Shown one piece after another: positions 17,942 to 31,618 of a DNA stretch of 64,000 bases. Position 1 is the first letter of the stretch, and each line of letters starts with the position of its first letter. Location: NCBI GenBank assembly GCA_963717155.1, contig OY970326.1, positions 4,092,001 through 4,156,000 on the forward strand, in the 5' to 3' direction. The notes beneath the pieces are model-generated. The model ran no database searches. It saw nothing but the letters and a program-made list of their open reading frames with translations, and was not told the origin of the DNA. This DNA is from G963717155 sp963717155 (GTDB taxonomy: Bacteria > Actinomycetota > Thermoleophilia > Gaiellales > JALYLC01). Made by a program: the position numbers and the translations under genes.

Positions 17942-18189
17942 CGAGGCACGACCGGGTCATGGCCGCCGCGCGACCACGGGTGGCAGCGCGCGACGCGCTT
18001 CGTCGCCATCCACGTCCCGCGTACCGGTCCGTGCGTTCGCAGCGCGTCGAGCGCGTACTGCGAGCAGCTCGGGTGGTAGCGGCAGCCGCCGGACGACGCA
18101 CCGCCCGGAAGGAGCGCCGCGATCACGTACCGCCAGGCGAGCACGACGGTGCGCAACGCGAGCACGACGACCCGCGCGACCGCCTTCAC
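17938..18189 (-). CDS. yidD: Membrane protein insertion efficiency factor YidD
   Basis: An 83-residue amphipathic protein with the family signature: YVIAALLP, then the cysteine motif CRYHPSCSQYALDAL, then HGPVRGTWMATKRVARCHPW. It assists the YidC pathway at the inner face of the membrane. It overlaps yidC at its 3' end (ATGA) and rnpA at its 5' end by 4 bp, the usual rpmH-rnpA-yidD-yidC arrangement. Reading frame is intact. Confidence 0.95.
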   Translation of the reverse strand: MKAVARVVVLALRTVVLAWRYVIAALLPGGASSGGCRYHPSCSQYALDALRTHGPVRGTWMATKRVARCHPWSRGGHDPVVPR

Positions 18190-18560
18190 GCCGGACCTCC
18201 TGCGCTCCGCGCAAGCACCTCGGCAAGCTCAGCGCTGAGCCACTCGAGCCCTCGACCGTCCGCAACCTCGGCGAGGCCGGGCCGGGCTACGCAGACGATG
18301 TCGACGCCGCGGGGCGCGGCTGGTCCAAGCTCGGCGAACGCCTCGCGCAGGAGCCGCTTCAGCCGGTTCCGCTCGACGGCTCCGCCAACCTTCCTCGACA
18401 CCGACAGCCCGAGGCGCGCCTCGTCGGCGTCGCCGGTCTCACGCGGGAACGTGTACACGACGAGGTGGCGGGAGGCCGCGGACCGGCCGCGCCGGTAGAC
18501 GGCGTCGAACTCGGCGGCTCGCGAGAGCCGGCGCCGGCCTTTCGTCTCGGCCGCGGACAC
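18186..18560 (-). CDS. rnpA: Ribonuclease P protein component
   Basis: A 124-residue basic protein that helps the RNase P RNA bind pre-tRNA. Recognisable are RLSRAAEFDAVYRRGRS at the N-terminus, LGLSVSRKVGGAVERNR and the RNR-type motif NRLKRLLREAF. It begins with GTG at 18560, 5 bp after rpmH, and overlaps yidD. Reading frame is intact. Confidence 0.94.
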   Translation of the reverse strand: MSAAETKGRRRLSRAAEFDAVYRRGRSAASRHLVVYTFPRETGDADEARLGLSVSRKVGGAVERNRLKRLLREAFAELGPAAPRGVDIVCVARPGLAEVADGRGLEWLSAELAEVLARSAGGPA

Positions 18561-18565
18561 TCCGA

Positions 18566-18700
18566 TCAGGCGGAGAGCCGCTTGCGGCCGCGGGCTCGCC
18601 GGCGCTTGATGATGACTCGGCCCGCGCGGGTAGACATCCGCTTGCGGAAGCCGTGCGTCTTTGCGCGCTTACGGCGGTTTGGCTGGTATGTACGCTTCAC
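18566..18700 (-). CDS. rpmH: 50S ribosomal protein L34
   Basis: A 44-residue basic protein beginning VKRTYQPNRRKRAKTHGFR and ending GRKRLSA, the full L34 pattern. The GTG at 18700 is the family start. It is the first gene of the leftward operon and diverges from dnaA across a 237-bp gap. Reading frame is intact. Confidence 0.97.
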   Translation of the reverse strand: MKRTYQPNRRKRAKTHGFRKRMSTRAGRVIIKRRRARGRKRLSA

Positions 18701-18769
18701 GAAGAACTCGCTCGGGTCGCAGGGGCCGCGGTAGTGTAGCCGCGACCGCCCACGGGTCGGTCGGTCCGC

Positions 18770-18803
18770 GTTTTCCACTGCCTGTTGAGAAAACTGTGGA
18801 TGA
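18770..18803. promoter_or_regulatory. Inverted repeat with DnaA-box-like element in the rpmH-dnaA gap
   Basis: GTTTTC at 18770-18775 and GAAAAC at 18789-18794 are perfect inverted arms. The right arm runs into TGTGGATGA (18795-18803), whose complement TCATCCACA differs from the DnaA box TTATCCACA by one base; the left side has TTTTCCACT (7 of 9). The position between divergent rpmH and dnaA suggests a role in dnaA autoregulation or origin function. This is inference from two imperfect matches. Confidence 0.4.
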
Positions 18804-18937
18804 CGCGGGGTGGTACGCAATATGCGCCATTTCCTTGGCGCGACCCCGCGCGCGGCGACGGCCAGCGCGGTAGCATCGCGCTCCCGTTGGTCGTCGTTTC
18901 GCTGCGGGACTCCCCGTCCTTTCCGACCCTGGCAGGG

Positions 18938-20306
18938 GTGACAGAACAGAGCGCAGCCGACCTGTGGGCCGACGTCTCCGGCCGCCTACGTGCCGACCTT
19001 CCGGACGGCGTGTTCGCGGCGTGGTTCGGCGCAGCCCGCCCGGTCGGCTTCGCTGGCGACGATCTCCAGATCGGCGTGCCGAACGAGTTCACGCGCGCGT
19101 GGATCGAAGGGCACTTCGGCGAGCTGGTCGGACAGGCGGCGAGCGAGGCGCGCGAGCGGCTCGAGGTGCGCTTCGCGGTCGTCGGAGACGACGATCCGGC
19201 AGAAGCATCCGAGCCGCGCGACCAGGCACCCGTCGCACCGCGAGCAACGAGCGCCGGCACGGGCGCCCGCGAGCGAGCGGGGCACGAGCTTCCTCCCGAA
19301 GTACACGTTCGAGTCGTTCGTCATCGGCTCGTCCAACCGGTTCTCGCACGCGGCGGCGCTCGCCGTCGCCGAAGCGCCCGGGCAGGCGTACAACCCGCTC
19401 CTGATCCACGGCGGCACCGGGCTCGGCAAGACGCACCTCCTGCAGGCGATCGGCCAGTACGTCCGCGCACATCATCCGAACTTGGTCGCGCGCTACGTCA
19501 CCTCGGAGACGTTCACCAACGAGTTCGTCGAGGCCCTCCGCGACAAGCGGATCGACGCCTTCAAGCAGCGCTACCGGGCCCGTTACGACGTCCTGCTCGT
19601 CGACGACGTGCAGTTCCTGGGAGGCAAGGAGCGCATCCAGGAGGAGTTCTTCCACACGTTCAACACGATCTACGAGGCCGGAAAGCAGATCGTGCTCACG
19701 TGCGACCGGCCGGTGCGCGAGATGGGCGGGCTCGAGCAGCGTCTGCGCTCGCGCTTCGAATGGGGCCTCACGACCGACGTGCAGCCGCCCGACCTCGAGA
19801 CGCGCCTCGCGATCCTCAGCAAGCGGGTCGATGCCGACGGCGTCCGGATCGCGGACGGCGAGGTGCTCGATGCGATCGCGCGGCGGGTCGTCGCCAACAT
19901 CCGCGAGCTCGAGGGCGCGCTGACACGGGTCGTCGCCTACGCCTCGTTGACCGGTAGGCCGATCACGGCCGAGCTCGTGCGAGAGACCCTGCACGATCTC
20001 TCCGGCGATCCCCGCGCGGTCACCGTGGCCGACATCCAGGCCGTCGTCGCGGAGGCGTTCGGCGTCTCGGTCGCCGACATCCGCTCGGCCCGTCGTTCGC
20101 AGCAGTACGTTCGACCAAGGCAGATCGCGATGTACCTCGCGCGGGAGCTCACCGACAGCTCGCTGCCGCGCATCGGCGACGGCTTCTGCCGCGATCACAC
20201 GACCGTCCTGTACGCCGTGCGGCGCGTGACGGAGCGCATTCGAGAGGACCGCCTCGAGTACAACCTCGTGCAGGACCTCATCGCGCGCATCCGCCAGCAG
20301 CCCTGA
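18938..20306 (+). CDS. dnaA: Chromosomal replication initiator DnaA
   Basis: An AAA+ ATPase of about 455 residues after repair. Domain I is at 1-85 (LWADVSGRL, AAWFGAARPV), followed by a short linker. Domain III starts at KYTFESFVIGSSN and has Walker A GGTGLGKTHLLQAI near 158, Walker B DVLLVDDVQFLGGKE and the box VII arginine region LRSRFEWGL. Domain IV carries the DNA-binding signature DHTTVLYAVRRV. One surplus G near 19278 (run of four G) shifts the frame between linker and AAA+ domain; removing it makes the length divisible by three. The GTG at 18938 follows GGCAGGGG. It opens, melts and loads helicase at oriC. Confidence 0.96.
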
Positions 20307-20679
20307 CGCGTCGCTCCGGGCCTACCGGCGCCCTCCGTCGCTGCATGCGGCGAGTCGCCGGACGTGTCTGGCCGCCGACTCGCTCGCAATCGCCTGTTGG
20401 TCCATCGGGGGAAATCGTCTGAACAAGCTGGTGAGTCGGCGCCGATGGACCCAAGCACTTCGCCGCGGTTTCGCCGAACGCTCGCCGGACCGCCTGGACC
20501 TCGCACGAGGACCCGCCGTCCGCGGGGAGAGGATGGGTGCACCGAGCAGGCATTTCTTCGTTCCCCCCAGGTTCCCCAGCCCCTAGAACAACGACGACAC
20601 ATTCTCTTCTAAGTTCTTCACTAACTGGTCACACTCGGTGACTGCCCCGCGCGTCACCTCAGCGGATAGACTCTTCTCC
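20307..20679. other. dnaA-dnaN intergenic region, candidate oriC
   Basis: A 373-bp gene-free stretch between dnaA and dnaN, the usual actinobacterial oriC position. Its right third (about 20580-20640) is less GC-rich than the surroundings. I see no clear DnaA box (TTATCCACA or TTGTCCACA). Small elements seen are a CGGCGCCG palindrome, two GTTCCCC direct repeats near 20560-20575, and an inverted repeat GTCAC-5 nt-GTGAC at 20628-20642 just before dnaN. No RNA gene or ORF is evident. Assignment as origin rests on context. Confidence 0.5.
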
Positions 20680-21818
20680 GTGCTTACCGCCGACCACGGG
20701 CAACGCCTCCGCCTCACCTGCTCGCGTGACGAGCTGCTCGCCCGGCTCCAGGTCGTCGGCCGGGCCGTGTCGGCCCGCTCGAGCGTGCAGATCCTCTCCG
20801 GGATCCTGTTCGATGCAGGCGACGGCGAGCGACCGCCGATGCTCGCCGCCACCGACATGGAGCTCTCCGTCCGGGCCCCGCTCGACGCGGAGATCGCGGA
20901 GGGAGGGCGCGCCGTGCTGCCGGGCAGGCTGCTGCTCGACATCGTGCGCCGACTGCCCGCGGGGCCGTGTCGATCGCACTCGCGGAGGGTGGAGGGCTCG
21001 CGACGATCGAGGCCGGCGCCAGCGAGTACAAGCTGCACACCTACGGCGCCGACGACTACCCCGAGCTTCCCGAGATCGACCGCGAGCGGCTCTTCACCGT
21101 CGAGCGCGAGGCCTTCCTCGAGGCGATCGAGCGCGTCGTCCACGCGGCGTCGCGCGACGAGGCCCGCCCGGTGCTCACGGGCGTGCACGTCGAGCTGGGT
21201 CTCGGCACGCTGACCGTCGCCGCGACGGACTCCTACCGGCTTGCCGTCCGCACCGCGACGCTCGACGGCGGCCCGGCCGAGGACATCCAGGCGATCGTGC
21301 CGGCCCGCGCGCTCGGCGAGCTGGTCAGGATCGCGCAGGGCTCGACCGCGACGAGCGTCGAGATCGTCTCCGAGCGGAACCAGATGCTGTTCGGCATCGA
21401 CGACGTCTGGCTGTCGGCACGGGTGATCGAGGGGCAGTTCCCGAACTTCCGGGCGCTCCGTCCCGACGCGTTCGAGCACGAGGTCGTGCTGCCCCGGACC
21501 GAGCTCGCAGAGGTGCTCTCGCGCATGGAGCTGCTGGCCCAGCGCACGTCGCCGCTGCGACTGCGCTTCGAGCCGGGCGAGCTCACGGTGTCGGCCCAGA
21601 CGCAGGAGGTCGGCGAGGGCCGCGAACGGCTGCCCTGCGACTTCCGCGGCGAGCCGCTCGAGATCGGGTTCAACGCCGCGTACCTGCGCGACGGCGTCAT
21701 GGCAGTCGGTGGTGACGAGGTGCACCTCAAGCTGATCAGCTCGCTGCGACCGGGCCTGCTGACCGCCGGAGGCGACGACTTCTGGTACCTCGTGATGCCG
21801 ATCCGCCTGAGCGGGTAG
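20680..21818 (+). CDS. dnaN: DNA polymerase III beta subunit (sliding clamp)
   Basis: About 379 residues, forming the ring that tethers polymerase to DNA. Domain signatures include RLTCSRDELLARLQVVGRAV at the N-terminus, AATDMELSVRAPL, AATDSYRLAVRTATL in domain 2, and the C-terminal clamp end FWYLVMPIRLSG, whose MPIRL tail is part of the partner-binding pocket. The frame breaks near 20965 after RRLPAG: either one base lost from a G run or two gained, in contrast to the +1 events elsewhere. The GTG at 20680 gives a normal short N-terminus; an in-frame GTG at 20638 is less likely. Confidence 0.94.
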
Positions 21819-21826
21819 TCCCCGCC

Positions 21827-22910
21827 GTGCGCGTGGAGCGCCTGCGGGCGTCCGCGTTCCGGTGCTACGCGCATCTCGAGATCGAGCTCGGCGACGGGGT
21901 CACCGCCATCGTCGGGCCGAACGGCGCCGGCAAGACCTCGCTGCTCGAGGCCGTCCACTTCGGCTGTCTCGGCTGGTCGCCGCGCACGAGCGACGAGGCG
22001 CGCCTCGTCGCGGACGGCGAGCAGCTGACACGGGTCGAGGTCTCGGCCGTCGTCGAGGGACGCGCCACCGAGGTTGCCGTCGGCTTCCGCCCCGGGCAGC
22101 CGAAGCGCGTCACCGTCGACGGCACCCGGCCGCAGTCGCTCGACAGCCTGACCACGCGGTTCCCGATCCTCGTGTTCACACCGGACCGCCTGGCGGTCGT
22201 CAAGGGCGCTCCCGCGACACGCCGCGCGTACTTCGACCGGGCAGCAGCGCGCCGCTGGCCGGCCGCGGGGGCAGCGGGCCGCGAGTTCGCACGCGCCCTC
22301 GCACAGCGCAACCACCTGCTCCGCCGGATCCGCGCGGGTGGATCCGACGAGCAGGCCCTCGACCCCTGGGACGAGGCGGTGGCGAACGCAGGAGCGGAGC
22401 TCTCGGCCGTCCGCGCACGCCTCGTCGACCTGCTCGAGCCCGCGTTCGCGGCGCGCCTCGAGTCGCTCGGAGGGGGCCCTGCGTCTCCGGCGCTCGCCTA
22501 CCGCCCGCACGGGCCGGTCGATGCCGAGGGGCTGCGGGACGTGCTCCGCCGCCGCCGCCGGAATGACATCGAGCGCGCGCTGACGGGCGCGGGCCCGCAG
22601 CACGACGACATCGTGTTCGTCGAGGCGCGGGACGTGCGCGCGTACGGCTCGCAGGGCGAGCAGCGGAGCGCGCTTGCTGGCGCTCGTCCTCGCCGAGGCC
22701 GACACGCTCGCCGAGGCCCGCGGCGAGCGACCGCTGCTCCTGCTCGACGACGTGGCCTCCGAGCTCGACCGCGAGCGGCGGTCCCGTCTGCTCGAGGCCC
22801 TGCGCGCGCCCGGCCAGACACTCCTCACGACGACCCAGGCGGACGAGCTCGCGGCTGCGGTCTCGCGGACGATCGGCGTGCGCGCCGGCCGGCTCGTCGA
22901 AGCGGCCTGA
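21827..22910 (+). CDS. recF: DNA replication and repair protein RecF
   Basis: An SMC-like ATPase of about 360 residues. Walker A is IVGPNGAGKTSLLEAVHF at about 28-45, preceded by RLRASAFRCYAHLEIEL. The middle region includes FTPDRLAVVKGAPATRRAYFD. The ABC signature is in the YGSQGEQRSALLALVLA stretch and Walker B is LLLLDDVASELD. One surplus T near 22675, between SAL and LAL, shifts the last 78 codons to another frame. RecF loads RecA at gaps via RecOR. It starts 8 bp after dnaN, and its TGA overlaps the next ATG (TGATG). Confidence 0.94.
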
Positions 22911-23383
22911 TGGACGGCCTCGAGCCGCTCGGGGACGTGATCGGCGGCGCCCTGCCCGAGACGGCCGGCCGCGCTGCCGACGTGGCGGCGATCGCCCGGC
23001 GCTGGCCCGAGGCGGTGGGCGAGGCGATCGCGCGCGAGGCCTGGCCCGCGCGGCTGACGCCGGACGGCGAGCTGGTGGTGCACGCGAGCGCCTCGGTCTG
23101 GGCGTCCGAGCTCTCACACCTCGAACGCGACCTGCGAGGCCGCCTCGAGGCGGTCGGCATCGTGCCCGCGCCACGGCTAAGATTCACCGTCGGGCCGGTA
23201 CCGAGACGCCCGGATCCGGACGCCGCAACACGCGTCGCCGCAGATCCGCCGGCCGATCCACGGGCCGATCGCTGGACCTCCGGGATCCGCGATCCCGAGC
23301 TCCGCGAGACCGTTTCGAGAGCCGCGCGCAGCTGGTTGGCGCGCCTCCGCGGCGCGTCCGGGCCCGACCACCCGAATTGCTAG
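22910..23383 (+). CDS. DUF721 (DciA-like) protein
   Basis: A 157-residue protein with the DUF721 core: IARRWPEAVGEAIAREAWPARL, then GELVVHASASVWASELSHLE, then VGIVPAPRLRFTVG. DciA proteins of this family are helicase-operator factors that deliver DnaB in bacteria lacking DnaC/DnaI, and members lie between recF and gyrB in many actinobacteria. The C-terminal 50 residues are Pro/Asp/Arg-rich and probably disordered. ATG overlaps the recF stop. The stop is 41 bp before gyrB. Reading frame is intact. Confidence 0.85.
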   Translation: MDGLEPLGDVIGGALPETAGRAADVAAIARRWPEAVGEAIAREAWPARLTPDGELVVHASASVWASELSHLERDLRGRLEAVGIVPAPRLRFTVGPVPRRPDPDAATRVAADPPADPRADRWTSGIRDPELRETVSRAARSWLARLRGASGPDHPNC

Positions 23384-23424
23384 AATTCATGCGGAAAAAC
23401 GACAATCCCGACGAGAGGGAGCGA

Positions 23425-25843
<2,419 letters not shown>

Positions 25844-25881
25844 CGGGCAACCGTCCCGGTACCAGCTAGGGAGCGCCACCG

Positions 25882-28381
<2,500 letters not shown>

Positions 28382-28382
28382 G

Positions 28383-29278
28383 TCAGCCCCGCATCGCGAG
28401 CGCGGCGTCCTCGGGGTCGACCGGACAGATCGGAAGTCCGGCTCCGAGCTCGAGGCTCGCAAGCACCGTCACGCGCGGCAGCGCCTCGACGTGCCAGTGG
28501 AGCGTGCCGTCGCCGCCCGCGAGCGGTCGCGTGTGCAGCCACGCGTTCCAGGGGACGGTGCCGAGCGCCTGCGTGTAGATCGCCGCGATCGCGCGCAGGG
28601 CGACCGCGAGACGCGCCCCGTCCCGCAGGGCATCGTCGTCGTGAGCAAGCGGCGCGGCGCGCAGCTGGTACGGCAGCGCGCTCGCCCAGGGCGCGTACAC
28701 CCGGATGCCGTGCTCCTCGGCGACCGTTCGGGCCGCGCCGCCGTGTGCGGCGAGCTCGGCGCAGACCGGGCAGCCGGCGCGGAATCGCGCGAGACGCACC
28801 GCGACGAGCGGTCGCGGCGAGCGCGGTCGCCGTGAGCTGCGAGTGGGTGTGATCGAGCGACGCTCCCGAGCCGGCGCCGTCGTTGATCGAGCACAGCAGG
28901 TATCCGTGCCCCGCCGCCGCGTGTGCCTGCGCGCGCAGCGCCCAGGCCTCGCAGACCTGCTCGACCTCGTCGTGACGACAGCTCGACGAACGCCGTCGCG
29001 TGCGCCGGCGAGTGGATCACGACCTCCTGCGCGCCATCCGGAGGCTCGAGCGCGGGGAAGAGGTTGGGGACGACCCGGACCGCCCAGCCGCCGCCCTCTG
29101 CGGGCAGGACGAGCGTCTCCGGCGGTGTCTGATCCTCGTGCCCGGCGCAGAACGGGCACTGCTCGGGTGTCTGACGCACTGCGCGCGGCTCGGTCTTGAC
29201 GAACGCGCCCGGACGGTGGGCCCGTCCGGGCGCGACGACGACCCGCATGCCGGATACGGGGTCGAGCCTGATGCCCAC
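28383..29278 (-). CDS. galT: Galactose-1-phosphate uridylyltransferase-like protein
   Basis: About 297 residues after repair, a HIT-superfamily nucleotidyltransferase of the Leloir pathway (UDP-glucose plus galactose-1-P). The N-terminus has RLDPVSGMRVVVAPGRAHRP and a CPFCAGHED cysteine pair that may bind zinc; then NLFPALEPPDGAQEVVI. The active site appears as DHTHSQL and the second motif as LHWHVEALPR. Two surplus bases, near 28981 and 28827, break the frame, placing the middle part (VEQVCEAWALRAQ, GHGYLLCSINDG) in a third frame. The GTG at 29278 follows the slipin stop by 5 bp. The protein is somewhat short for GalT, so a related ADP-glucose or phosphorylase function is possible. Confidence 0.78.
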
Positions 29279-29283
29279 GGCGG

Positions 29284-30118
29284 CTACTCGGGCTCGGGAG
29301 CGGGCGCGAGCGGCGTCGGGCGGCGGGGGAGGCGGCGGGTTGCCGCCGTCGGCGTACCGCTGCGCGGCGTCGGCGAAGGGCTTGAACAGGTCGATCGGAA
29401 ACGGGAAGAGCGTCGTGGACGCGTTCGCCGAGCCGCCGATCTCGAGCAGGGTCTGCAGGTACCGCAGCTGCAGCGCTGCGGGATCGCGCGACAGAACCTC
29501 GGCGGCCTGGGCGAGCTTCTCCGACGCCTGGAACTCACCCTCGGCGCCGATGATCTTTGCGCGTCGCTCGCGCTCGGCCTCGGCCTGGCGCGCCATCGCG
29601 CGCTGCATGCCGCTCGGCAGCTCGACGTCCTTCACCTCGACGACCGTGACCTTGACGCCCCACGGCTCGGTCTGCTGGTCGATGATGCCCTGCAGGATCT
29701 CGTTGATCCGGTCGCGCTCGGCGAGCAGCTCGTCGAGCGAGTGCTGGCCGAGCACCGATCGCAGCGTCGTCTGCGCGATCTGGCTCGTGCCGACGAGGTA
29801 GTTCTCGATCGCGACGACCGCCTGGCGTGGATCGACGATCCTGAAGTAGACGACCGCGGTGACCCGCACCGGGACGTTGTCCTTCGAGATGATGTCCTGC
29901 GGAGGGACCTGCAGGGTGACGATCCGCAGGTCGATGCGCACCATCCGGTCGATGATCGGGATGAGGAGGAACAGGCCGGGGCCCTTGGCACCGCCGGTCA
30001 GGCGGCCGAGCCGGAAGACCACACCTCGCTCGTACTCGCGCAGAACCTTGACGGACGCGGAGATCACGAGCACGATCAGCACGAGCACGATCAGTACCGC
30101 GACTAGGGCAGCAGTCAT
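29284..30118 (-). CDS. Slipin (stomatin/band 7 family membrane protein)
   Basis: About 277 residues. An N-terminal hydrophobic segment (LVAVLIVLVLIVLVISASV) precedes a band 7/SPFH domain: REYERGVVFRLGRLTG, then LQVPPQDIISKDNVPVRVTA, and a coiled coil with MQRAMARQAEAERERRAKII. A proline run near the C-terminus holds one surplus base near 29332; repaired, the protein ends TPLAPAPEPE at the stop at 29284. Slipins form membrane rings and pair with NfeD proteases. The start overlaps the nfeD stop (ATGA), the classic coupled pair. Confidence 0.9.
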
Positions 30119-31520
30119 CTGGCTCCTCTTACTCGGGTTGCAAGGACGTTCGAGCGGGGCGCGTCGTACCCGGGCTGAGGCGCAGGCATGTGCGACGCCA
30201 CGTGGACTCTCAGGCCGTCGACCGACGTCACGACGAGCTCGTCACCCGGGTCGTACGGACCATCGTCGGCGACCGCGAGCCAGCGCTCGCCGCCGACCAT
30301 GACCTGACCGCGGGGCGCCAGCGGCGTCAGGGCGGTCGCCGGTACGCCGACGAGGGCCTCGCTGCCGGCCGATAGCGGCGGTGCTGTGACGCGCTTCGAC
30401 GACCTTCCTGACCACGAGGAAGAGCAGCAGGCCGACGGACGCCGTGACGAGCACGATCGGGATGGGCGAGACGCTCCCGTACGGCGCGTTGTCGACGCGG
30501 AACAGGATGAACATGCCGAGGGCTGCCGCGAGGAGCCCGACGCCGGCGAACGCCCCGTGCGCGGGAACGTGCGCCTCTGCGCCGAGCAGCACCAGTCCGA
30601 GGCCCAGAAGCGCGAGTCCCGCCCACGAGAACGGCACGATCGAGAGCCCGAGCAGCGCGAGCAGCAGGCTGACACCGCCGAGCAGGCCCGGAAGCACGAT
30701 GCCCGGGTGCGTGAGCTCGAACACGATTCCGACGATTCCGAGCAGGAAGAGCAGCGCGAGCAGGTTCGCGTTGGTGAGGATCAGGAGGAGCCGCACGTTC
30801 CAGCGGAATCCCGTGCGACTCGATGCGAGCGTCGGTCACGTGCACCGTCAGATGCTTGAACGACAGCGTCCGGCCGTCGATCTGCCGGAGCAGGTCAGGG
30901 AGGGTCGGAGCGACGTCGTCGGCGACGTTCGCGGCGACGGCCTCGTGCGCCGTCCAGTTGAGCGGACAGCTCGGGCAGGCCGCCGAGCGAGGGGTGACGG
31001 CGCCCTCGGCGAGCGTCGCATTGCGGCCGTGAGCGGTGGCGAGCGCACGCACCTGAGCCCGCGCATCGTTGATGATCTTGCTGCGCAGATCGCTGCCGAT
31101 GTTCGAGCCGGTGGACGAGATCGGGATCGCCGATCCGGCGTTCGTGGTCGGCGCGAGCGCCGCAACGTCGGCGGCCTGGAGGATCACGAAGCCGGCGCTC
31201 GCCGCGCGCGCCCCCTCCGGCCACACGTAGACCACGACGGGGATCTTCGCGGCGAGCTCCGCATGGACGATCTGGTCCATCGAGTCCGAGAGACCGCCTG
31301 GTGTGTCGAGCTGCAGCACGAACGCGGCAGCATCCTGATCCTCGGCGGCATGTATCTGCGAGATCACCCAGTTGGCCGACACGGGGTTGATCTCGGCCGA
31401 GAGCGTTGCCACTCGCACCACCGGACGGTGGTTGGGGGTTGCGGCCGGCGCGGCCGTCGCCATCCCGAGGAAGGCGAGCGTGGCAGCGAGGGCGATGCAG
31501 CGAGGCAGTCGGCCCGTCAC
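30115..31520 (-). CDS. NfeD-family membrane-bound serine protease (ClpP class)
   Basis: About 467 residues after repair. A signal peptide (LALAATLAFLGM region) is followed by a ClpP-like domain: FVLQLDTPGGLSDSMDQIV, then GARAASAGFVIL with the nucleophilic Ser, and a Lys in the SKIINDARAQVRAL helix that fits the Ser-Lys dyad. Several transmembrane segments follow (LLALLFLLGIVGIVFELT and others) and a C-terminal OB-like NfeD domain (GSEALVGVPATAL, GERWLAVADDG). Surplus bases lie near 30804 and 30398. Homologues cleave stomatin C-termini. The GTG at 31520 is chosen because the signal peptide follows directly; an ATG at 31571 is the alternative. Confidence 0.87.
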
Positions 31521-31618
31521 CTGTGGAAGAAGTCTAGCTCGCCCTCGGCAGGAACTTGACGAATCGCTCACGAACGTCTCACCGAGGCCCGCTACCGTTC
31601 GCGGGCCTTACCCCGGTC

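Noticed and set aside
28469..30118. Apparent slipin-GalT fusion (549 residues)
   Set aside because: A surplus base in the slipin proline run hides its stop at 29284. Both proteins have normal ends once repaired.
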